Shown here: positions 34,498 to 45,600 of the stretch, one piece after another
How positions within the stretch are numbered: the stretch's first letter is position 1
Layout: the number at the start of each line of letters is the position of its first letter
The notes under the pieces: model-generated
Database searches by the model: none
Told to the model about the DNA's origin: nothing
Seen by the model: the letters and a program-made list of their open reading frames with translations, nothing else
NCBI GenBank assembly: GCA_004794655.1
Contig: SMMW01000554.1
Location: forward strand, 11,611,501 to 11,675,500
Origin: Marisa cornuarietis
Lineage: Eukaryota > Mollusca > Gastropoda > Architaenioglossa > Ampullariidae
Length of the DNA stretch: 64,000 nt
Direction of reading: 5' to 3'
Position numbers and translations under genes: made by a program

Positions 34498-35655
34498 AAG
34501 AGCAGACGATGCGAACTCTTGTGTTGATTAAGGTACCAGATTTATAGTCTATTGTGTTCTTAGTTTATTGGCTCTAAGCCCTGAGAAGTTGAGGCTGAGG
34601 ACTTTTGCCAAAAAAGGAAGAAATAAAAAGTAACTAACGAACAAATTTAAGAATTTTATCGCGGTTCCGGATATGTTAAGTGGTTCGCCGAGACCGGAGA
34701 GCCTACAACTTTGCGAAAGGATAAGAGTTAATCTCGGCAAACAGCCAGCAGTCCATAGATATACGATCGCAGTTCCGCGTGTAACTATTACTAATGTAAT
34801 TTGTTGTATATATAAAAAAACGCTTTGAGGTCAGAGTTTACAGTCTTTTGGAGTTTTGAATAACACCCCGAGTTCTGTGTTACTTTTCTTCAAATTACTG
34901 CGTTGAGATCATTACAAGATGCCAATTTCCACAGATTTTAGAAAGAATACCCTTCCCGTTTGAGAAGTACAAGCCTGTAATCACCGAAGATTTCAGTTGT
35001 AAACCGACAGAGGTCGTGAAGTATCAATAATCCAGCCAGTGGGAAAGCTAGGGATGTATATTTTGAAATGAACTCACAGTTTCGTTGCAAACAGGTTATA
35101 ATGCAGATATTTGAAAGTTTGTCTTTAAACGTGAGAGGCTGTAAAAGTAGAGTTTCTACCCATGGATGACTAGCAAAATGCAGGCTAAATGATATGTCGA
35201 GAACGGGACCTGATATATGAGCGCAGGAACGGTCGTTGAAATTTTTTTTATCGCGCAGGGATTGAAAGGGAAGGTAGACATCCTACTTTACGAGAGAGGT
35301 TTCATTCAGGTAGGGCCGTCATATTTCTATGTGTAGCTCGTCGTTGAATATCAGTGTACATTATTCCATCTCTCCCCCAATCTTAAAGGGAGATAAAATA
35401 GAATGGGTAATACTCAACTTAAATCAGAATTTGGAAATTTGTAGTAAACAACAGCAACAACAAAAAAAAAAAACAACCCTATGCACTTCGGTCTTACTTA
35501 TTATGGTAATCTCCTCCTATACTACTTGTTGTTTCATCTTTGTTCTTTTCAACAGACGCGCGATTCGCCAATGGCAGAAGGAGCAGGTAACCGAGGTGAC
35601 TAGGTAGCGAGAGGAGCGGGTAGCCCTGGCGGTAAGCTGTTTCACAATCGGCAGA
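34498..35655. other. Spacer upstream of the Ig-receptor gene
   Basis: No recognised element. The last 150 bases become GC-richer and would hold the promoter or 5' untranslated region of the gene starting at 35656. No clear TATA box was identified. Confidence 0.35.
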
Positions 35656-38600
35656 ATGCGGCCGTTTAGAGTCTTTGTCGTGATTTTCTGTCTCGGTGAA
35701 TGTTCGCGACTACAACTCAGAGTGAACGACAGTCAAATGCTCATTGCAAATTGCACGAAAAAAAGTGTGGTGTCGGGGATCTTTTACGGGTGAGTTTCCA
35801 GTTACTTCAACGATTACTTACTCATGGCATAGACACTATAGTTAAAGAGTGTACTTATCCGTGGTCTAAAGTGCTTGTAACCCTGGGCGTGTGAGAAAAG
35901 AAAAGTGCACAGTGTGATATCATTTTAATTCATTTCAAATGCTGTCTGCAATAATAATACAGTCTATTATACGAATTTCTATGGTGGAATTTATCAAACA
36001 TGCTTATTACACTTTACAATGCCTAAAAGGACATTGAAACATAATAACAGGTACACCACGTGTTTAATACATCATACAAGGCGAAAAGCAAAGCAAATGG
36101 AAACATGATAGATATTACTTACTTACTTAGTCCTCTTCGTACCTAGGTGGTACATAAGGCATCCGCTAGAGACCTCCACTTTTGTCTGTCAGTAGCAAGT
36201 TTGGTTATGTCGTTCCAGGTTAGTTTCAGGTCTTTGAGTGCTTTAACATGATAGATATTGACGTTCTGAATCATGTAGCAAAATTTGGGATTGCAAGACA
36301 ATCGATTACTTAGAAGGGTCTACTTGAACCGCCTTTAGATCCCAGTTTTATAAGCGACTGTAGCTAAGTAATCACTTCGAAACCAGAAACCTTGTGTGGA
36401 CTTGTTTCAGAAATTCATTATCTTTCAGAATTAACAAATATAATAACTGCACCAACAGTACAGACTTGTTGGCAGAGTCTTGGCCAAATATGGTCAGCCA
36501 TCATGGTTCAATATTGGCAAACGATATTGGTGCCTTACTAGAAGTCGAATTACATTTGAGCAATACTGGTTGACAGTTGGATCCGTACTGGTGACTGTAT
36601 TGGACTGTTGGTCCTATGCTCGGTCATGCTGGCCCAATGTGTGACTTTCATCTTGGTACCATCCTGGCTAAATAAATTAGCCCGATATTGGAAGTGTGAA
36701 TCTGATTTATTTTGGACCAATATTGGAAAATAACTAGATCCATGATGGCATAGTGTATACCTCCCATTTTGATCTTGATACAATCATACCCAACTAAAAT
36801 TGCCCAATCTTGGATTATCCAATATTCATTGTTAATTCACACAACATACAAGCATGCATCCACAAAGACACTACAGGTACATGACAAAAAAGAAATGTGA
36901 GTGCAATTTAATTTTTTTAATTCTTTTTTCAAGCACAAGGCAGAAAATATATTGAAATTATTTTCTTCATTTTGCATTTTTTCTTTCATTCTCACATGTA
37001 GGCATGCACTCACACTCACACTTATCATGCATAAGAATTTATGTGAAGGAAAGAATACTAGAGTGATAGGTAATATAAGATTGATAGTCCACAGTATTCT
37101 CATTTCTCTTTTATCTCTTACTATATTTCTTTGTCGATGGACATTGTTTTTGAGTTTTCACATTCATCCAGCAGGAAAGGTGTCCTTGAGAAAGTAGTTC
37201 TTTGTGTGATCTGAAAATAAGGTTATAAAGACTTTATAGTCCTAGCAATAATTTGTTTTCAAGAAATCTAGACTACTCTTTGTCTTATTGATATTTTTAT
37301 AATCACTTTAATGTTTATTGGCATTAAGCAGGTTCAATATTAGAATTTTATAATAAGAACAAAAAAAAGAATTACAGTGTCACTTATGGTCTAAATTAAT
37401 AATATGTGATTATACTAACCTAATCTGATTCACTATAACTAGAAAGAGTAATCAGGGATAGCTTTGTTAAGACATTTTAATTCTGGTACAAATGGATTGT
37501 CTTTAAGCTATTTAAGCACATTTGATTTTGGCTAGTAGGATGTTGGAAAATTGTACTTTACATCCCAAGAGCAAAATATATGGCCTATAGGGATGTACAA
37601 AAGTAGTAAGCTAGACTTTTTCAAAGAAATTATCATTATTTTTATGTCTTTATTGTAGTACTAATTGTAATAATTAACAGTCAAATATACATTATTTTTT
37701 GTCAATACTGAAAAAGTATTGAAAATATTTTTGCTTCAAAACTTCACTGAAAAGCAAGCCAAGTGCACAGATGTGGGAAACTACATGATTGTGACGAAAC
37801 TGTGGGGAGAAGGGATGGACTAAACAGCCCGAGGGGAAAGGGGACACTTCTTGCTGACTCGCTTCACTCCCGACTTCCACCCTTTCACGCCCTCTCGCAC
37901 GTCCACACGCGCACACACAGATAACTATCTCCACTGATGTGTGCATAAACATTGACAATTCAGTTGTACAGCAAAATCAAATTATTATTAACACAAAAGA
38001 AAAATTAGGTTGAACTTATATATACTAATAAGGCGGCCTGACAAAGGCCGGTAAGAATGAAAGAGTTAGCAATGTCATATATCTACATATACATACTACC
38101 GAACGCGCGGTCCGTTCCTGGGTCAACGATCGCAGTTCTCGGGTTCTCCAGATACGCCCCCGGGGTGGGGTCAGTTCAGCCTCGCGCTGAAAAAATGGCA
38201 TTGCCACTCGGCTACCTGCTCTTGATTCTCGAAGACTGACGGCGGCACCCCGTTCGAGATGCACCACGCGATTGCCAAATTACTGATTTAGATGCCACTT
38301 AGTAGGTTAGTTTGGTATAGTGGGAGTTCAAAAAATGATGGCAGCATAAAGCGGCAGAAGGTCAAATGTATTCATTCTGATGAAAGAAAGTTATTTTCAC
38401 TCTGACAACAAACTTATCAATGAAAGAAAATGAGGGACACTTGAGGACATTCCTGTTCAGTTTATACTGTTAGCTACTCTGACATGATAAATTCAATTAA
38501 AACTGTATTAAATACTGTCCAGTTTACTTGTCTGGAAAAATACTTTGCTTGATTCTGTTAAAGGCTCCACAATATTTACCCACACGAGAAGAACTAGCAG

Positions 38601-39586
38601 GAAGGAGCCTCTCTGATAAAGTATCGGGGGGTAAAATGATCAGGGTAGGCCTAGCTTAAGTTCACTAATTCAGTTGTTGCTATAGTTGCGACCTGCAGGC
38701 AGCTCATTGTACCAACTCGAGTAGGGTAAGAGGCTGGATAAATGTGCTTTCTTAGACCAGTTACTTGTGAATTGTGAAAAACATGTAGATACATTATATC
38801 CATTATAAAGGCCAAACTTTTACTCGTGGCAGTAAAGAATGTAAAAAAGGTAAAGGTCATCCCATAACCTTTTCAGGTCGTTGGGGAGTGAGGTGTTAGA
38901 GACCCCACTTTTCTCTGGGCCAGCTTTTACATGAGGGTGGTGCCAATCTCCTCTCCCTCGCTGCCTTACCTTCCCCAACCCTCTAAGGAGTCAGGTACCC
39001 ATTCCCGTCAGCTGGGTCGACTGGGGGAAGTTTGCTGCGCTTATCGGGAATTGAACGAGCGCGCTCTCTGTTCGGACGCCAGCGCTCTAACCACTCGGCC
39101 ATCCGCTTCCCTAAGAATGGGATCGACACAGACGTGAGGGAGGCAGCACACACGGCTCTGACTTCTACACACGGCCAGCCTTCGTCCGACAAGTATGTCG
39201 GGTGGAGGTGTTGACTGCCTGAGACGTCTTTCTCATCCGACCAGTTCCTGCCGTCGGGGTTGAGAGCAAAACTGGGTAGGGAAAAGGGACTGTAAAGAAA
39301 CAGCTTGAAGCCCGCGAGTACACTTACGGTCAAACAACAGGATTTCAGTTACCACCCAAGTTTTTGTTATTATTTCGTGGGTATTTGAATTAAATGGCTG
39401 ACCAAAGTTTTGTGTGCGGCCTACATGTACACTGTAAATCAGTGAAGGCTAGTGTCTTCACGATAGTAGTCGTATATTATTTTACAATTCCAGCCTATAC
39501 TTTCTCATACCCCTAATATTAGAACTCGGAGACTGTCCGTCTGATGAATTTGTTGTCCTTTCTACTAGATTCTTTCTCATTTTCTC

Positions 39587-39658
<72 letters not shown>

Positions 39659-42600
39659 GAAATGGAGAACACAGGCAGTCCTGAGCCTTACAACAAGCTG
39701 TTTCTCCTCAGCATTCTCTTTGCCCAGTTATGTTCTCAACCCTAATGCAAGGACTGGTCGGACAAGAAAGACATCTTGGGCATCGCTAATTGTGACCACC
39801 CCCTGCAGTTGTCGGGTGACATGAAAGCATTCAGCGCAGACTGATAACGTGTCCTCCTACCTCCTCTCACTCGGGTCGAACCCATTTTTTTTCTAGTACA
39901 TGACAGTAAAGTTCAGCCTTTAAGTAAAACAGTGTCTGGAGACTCAATTATGATTATCATGGAAGAAACTTATATCATAATTTCTGTCTCGTAGCATCTA
40001 CAAAGCAGTGGAACAGTTCGTCTCCAGCCAGGCATGGATGGTGACCCTTTCCCATTCGCATGTTCACTCTCCAAATAGCACTGCCATCTGCATTAACTAC
40101 CATGCTGAGACAGGACACAAACATTCTCAAAAATCCACAATCCTGTAAATATAGGTTAGCTATAAAATATAGGTACATTTGTTTTTAGCATGGACACGCC
40201 ATTACTAGGTGACTTTTTGGTATACTGCTTTTTGGCTGCTATATTGTATTTATTTATATATATTGACAGGCATCCTAAAAATTGTGAACTTGAAAAGTTT
40301 CGTATAAAATGTAATCATTGGCTGCCATGGACACAAAGCAAAATGACCACCAAACAGTGACTTTCAAAATTTAAAGGGATCATAACAATGCTGTTTAGTA
40401 CAAATCTGCTTGCTGCTTTTTGTTATTTCATGCAATGCCTACAAAGTTATGCAGTAGCTGTAATTTTTTAAAAACTTATTTTTTATGATTTTTTCTAAAT
40501 TTTTATGTAACAAAATTATCAAAACGTACACCTGGAAAATTGTAATTTAGTGCTTAATTATCCTAGATAACTTACCTCGCATAATTTTGAAGAACTATAA
40601 ATAAACAAGCTGCACATTTTCTTAGCTCTATCTTTATTGTTAGTCATTAAAACTGGAATGTGACAAAAGGTGAAACTGAGAAAAGGATGAAAGAAGTAAG
40701 AGCATTCTTCCTTTGTTGAAAAGTGGGTAGTGTTAAGAAAAAACTAAAAATGTGATTGAATATTATGGTCAAGTTTGCATTTTTTTAATATGTAGAATTC
40801 AGCACTTTCTAATGGTGGGTCGATGACTTATTTACAGATTTACGTTTGACATAGTCAAAGTCCAAGTCAAAATGTAAAAATTGATATAAAAGTAGGTCTC
40901 TAAGCAACAACATCGATCAAGTAAAGTATGTTTTTCAAGACTTTTTGTTACAACACACTGCAGTATCTCCCCTTTAAATTATTTTGTTAAAGAGCCATAG
41001 TTCCCTTTTCAAAAGTATTCTCTGGTAAAATGATTAGGGCAGGCCTAGTTCATGAACACATTGTTTTATTTGCTACCTCGGGTAGAGTAAGAGGCTTGAT
41101 TAATGGGTTTTCTATGAGCTTAGCTACTATCTACATTAGTGAGCAACATTCAAATACATTAGCACCCAACCTGGTAGAAGTTTTACCGTAATTTCTGTCT
41201 CATAGCATCTACAAAACAGTGAAACAGTTTTCCTACTCCAGCCGCCACAAACGGTGACCTTTTTTCCCACGCTCCAGATAGTGCTACATCACCATAAATT
41301 ATAATGCTGAGACAGAACACAAACGTTCTAAAAAATCCACAATTCTTAGAGTATGTCTTGGTCTGTTGAGCGTTATAACAGATTTGAGAAGAAACACACA
41401 TAACATCGCATTTTAAGTACACTTAGCTTTTAGCAGAATAAAATATTGGTATAATTTTTAATGGTGGGCACGGCATTATTTGGAGACTTTTTGACTGCTC
41501 TGTTGCGTGTGCATATTAAATAAATCTATACAATTTGATGGAGATGCGAGGCAAAATTTTACCCAACCCTTAAAACCTGGAACCTTTGAGGGTAGACGCC
41601 CTAATTTGCGACCTTTGCATGTTTAGCGTGGGTATTTTGTGCACTTTAGTGCGCAGTGCAAGAGAGGGTGGTGATATGTGACGGGTCGGACTAGTCGGTG
41701 GTGTGGGGACCCTCGTGCGCTCACCCGGGCTTTGTTTACTTTTTGTTCGGTCGGTCGATCACGGCGTATCAGATTGCACGTTTGGCTTGCTTGTTTTTCC
41801 CGTCTGCTTACGCCTGTACGTAATACTTACTTGCGTCAGGTTCAGCTGTTAGTTTTTATTTCTGTTTGTTCCGGCAGCTCAGTGATAAGTCGGGCGGTTT
41901 TATGTTTACCCCCTCCGAGGTACTATCTCTAGTTTGTTTCTGTCTTACGTCCGAGGCAAAAGAGGTGGTGACCATGGGCACACGCGCACAAATAGTTTCG
42001 TGCAGTGAAGGGGATGAATCACCTGAGCGTCGGATTTCCCCCCTCTTCCTCTGTCAGTACGGGGAGCCTGACTTTGAGAGGTACTTGCGCTTTGGTAGGG
42101 AGGCAGGACTAGCGGGTGTGGAGCTGATACATTTCGACGAGAGGAGCTCCGCTATGATCTGGAGATCCACAGAATAAGAGATGGTGTTGAGAGGCGGAAT
42201 GCGTCAGGCATCGAGCTCGAAACGATGCGCCCCAAGATCCCACTATTCGAAGAGAATGGCGACCTGGAGAAGTACCTCATCCACTTTGAACGTTGCGGCA
42301 AAATGCAGAGGTGGAACGTCAGCACTTGGGCGGTGAGGTTGAGCACACTGCTTAATAAGGGGAAGGCTGGAGACGTATATAGAGGGCTCAGGGATGGGGA
42401 TGCCGAGGACTACGACAAGTTGAAAGTTGCACTTCTGACGAGGCTCCGCAAACCTTCCAACAGCTTGTAGCAAGGGAGCCGGCTATACCTGGCGCATTGG
42501 ATAGAACTGGCGGGAAAAGCTACCACATTTGAAGACGCGCAGGACTTGTTGCTGATGGAGCAACTTATAAATGGTGTACCTCTCGAGCTGGCCACCTTCA

Positions 42601-45600
42601 TCTGCGAAAGAATGCCCCAAAAGAGATTCTGGCCCAGCAGTTCACGGAGGCAAGGGATGCAGCGCGGAACCATCGCGCGCGCACACACACACACACACCC
42701 CACCTCACGTCTCCAGCAGGGCGAGCGAAGGAAGGAGTCTAGCGCAGCCCCCACTCAAAAGCATGTCCGAGGAAAGAAGTTGTGCTTTCTTTGCGGCCAG
42801 TAGGGCCACGTAAGGATAGACTGTCCGAGGACTAAGAAGGAAACCAACACCAAGATTACAGTGGTGTCCGCTGCCACGGTGTCCACGGATCAGAAGGTAA
42901 ATACTGACGACAGACCGGGATTGATACTATGAACACAGCACACCGACAGGGTGAAATACAGCTGTTTCAGGAAAAGCGTTTGTATCAACGGTCGGAAAGC
43001 CACTGCGCGACACACGTTACGCAGATTCGGGGTCAGCGTCAGCTCCGCTGGTCATCATCCGCCTGGAGTCGCTCTATTATCGCGGGAGAGCGGAGGCGGC
43101 GCTCGTCCCCAAACTGGTAGAAGATGTGATACTCGGTAACAAGCTTACGATGGAACGAGACGTAAAGCTACAAGTCTCGGTGCTCGAGGATACACCGAGC
43201 GTGCGCGCGCACTGGTGAGGACCAGGCCACGACAGATAAGGGAGTACAAGACGGAGGCTCTGACGAAGAATTCCGTAGATCTGCTGAGAGTAGGAACGGT
43301 GAAGGTGGCAAAGATGCCGGAGAACGATAGCAGTCTGCAGCACATCAGGCACCTAGCAGGCAGGTCACCGGAACCGTCGCGTTTGTGCGCAGAAGGGGTA
43401 CGTTGCTGTGGCGCCATTATGTCAAAACGAACGGACAGAAACAATAGGTTGTTCAAGAGCCCCTAAGGCGTAAAAAAGCCGTAAAGTATTACATGTTGCT
43501 CATAGTGCAGCCTCAGGACGGCACCTAGGGTCACGGAAGACGCGTGACAAGGTATGGTGCGGACATTACTGGCCTGACATTTGCAGAGCCATCCGGCGCT
43601 GTTTTGCGGCATGTCTCTAGGCTCTACCCTCAAAAGGCAGACAGGCTGGAAGCGTATGTAGGTGTGAGGTGCTACAGTTGTTGGAGGGTAGGACACATCT
43701 CGCGGCGTTGTAGCCATGACAACGAGTGGCGTTGGTCTTTAGGTATTGTGTAGGCGGCGGAGGGGGGAGGGGTCGGAGTGTAGCTGGATAGATGCAAGCG
43801 ATGATGGGGCTTGCGAGCTTGACGAGGCCAGCGAGTGAGTTGCAAGCGATGTCGACGCTGGCGAGGATGCAGCTAGCGAGGGGGGAGGGGGAGGGTCGTC
43901 GAGGAAATGGTAACCCGTGTGAGAGGAAGGTCGGGACATGAAGATGATCACAATTTCCTTGAGAATCCGGCCAGAGTGCACCCTATTCCTAAAAAGGTAA
44001 ACATCAAGGTTGACTGTCTGGGCCGAACGCATCATGAAGGTTGGAGGCACTTCGCCTCAGAAGGACGTGGGAAATAGCCCACGTATACATATATGTGTCT
44101 TTTGATTCTTATAATAATTTTAACCATGTTGTACCAGTGTCTGTGGGCAGTTTTTTTTGTAAAGTATTCGCGTAGGGCGTAGGCGATTTGTACACTGAAA
44201 TGCAAAGGAGGCTTCGCAGTCTTGTATACAAGTTAGCTTTTGATTCTGTGATACGTATCGCAAGTAGGTCAAAAGTTTTGTCGCGGTGTTTATTCCTGAA
44301 AAGGGGGAAATCATTGCCCGCGAAGTTTGTTTTTCTCTCTCGATGCATTATTAGCATGGGAAGGGCTTGTGTCATAGTCTGTACAAAGGCCAGCGGGTTT
44401 TATAGGTGTGACACTGTTGTATTTGGATGTTAGAGCTGTTTTTATTTTTAGAAACTTTCTTTTGTCTTGATACACGGTGGTTATAAACTCAGAGGAGGAT
44501 ATGTCGCGTGTCTTCCAGCCCATGCAAGGGACGCCCACAAAAAAGGGAGCGCGTAGCAGAGGATGGTAGACGTCCTTTTTCTGAGGATATTTTTATCCGT
44601 CTCGGCTCGTGAGAGAGAGAGAGTTTTTTTTCTGACTCGCGCGCTTTACTCTAACTCTCTAATTGAAGCCAACGCCATTCTGCTTATGTCACGCGTCGTC
44701 TGCTCGAAAGCTATCCGAGGAGGCTGTCTGGGCCATTCGGGGGTTTCGTTGTCCATCCCACCTTCCATCCTTGAACACGCAGTTTTGGCGCGAAAAACTT
44801 CACGACCAAAGTGTGGGTTGGTGTGGGCGCTGGCTGTTGGTTCCGGCCGCTGCGACACGTTGCAAACCCCCAGAACACGCCGCGTCCCTCAGTCGCAGTC
44901 AGCATCAGGCAGTGAGCAGTGACGGACGTGCCAGGGCGGCGAAAGACCGCTTGGGCCAGTTCTGTTGGTTGACACAGATTGACCCTATTGAGGAGGGAGT
45001 TTTGATGAAGCAACCTGGTGAAAGTTGTTTCTACTGCTCTCTCCACAGGCTTCATTTCGTCTTGTGTTTGTTTTGGATTCGTCTTGAGATTTGTCATCAG
45101 TTCGTCTCTTCTCAAGTTTGTCGTTCCGTCTCTTGGAGCTGCGGGCGCGCAAACCTGCACGCAGGCGCTCACGTGGTCAGAAGGCTGCTCGAGTTTCAGA
45201 TCAGAGGGTCCACAGAAGTCTGTGAGGGTCTCCTTGTGTGCCGGACGGACAGACGGAAGAGGGTCAGTGCGGGAACGCCGCGCAGGACCAGGAAAGAGCG
45301 CCGTAGAGAGCAAAGAAAAAAAGAACCGAGTAGAAACTTTTTTTCTCTCTCTAACGTCCGCTCGGCTTTAAGGCCTCTGTTAAGAACTTGCCATTTTAAT
45401 ATTTTTTCCGAGTTACGTTGCAGTGTGTGCAATGGTACGTGATTCATTTTTTTCCGCCGGGGGTCTGTACGTTAGCTTATGTTTTTATATATATCTTTTT
45501 TTTCTCTTTCTCTTTCCTCTTTGATTTATCTGCGCGTTAATAAATTTGTTGTTTGCTCCGTTCGATAGGAACGTCGTGTCTCGCCTCTAGCAGAGCGAGT

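Noticed and set aside
39000..39113. A tRNA-Ser/Leu gene on the minus strand
   Set aside because: The acceptor stem does not close and the promoter boxes are followed by a SINE body and T-rich tail, so it is a SINE head.
39588..39656. CRISPR-like or other array
   Set aside because: It is a simple (TTA)n microsatellite with no spacers, and the window is eukaryotic.
44663..45442. 259-codon plus-strand frame and a 200-codon minus-strand frame
   Set aside because: Both reflect low stop-codon frequency in a GC-rich block. Neither shows domains, and they overlap each other antisense.
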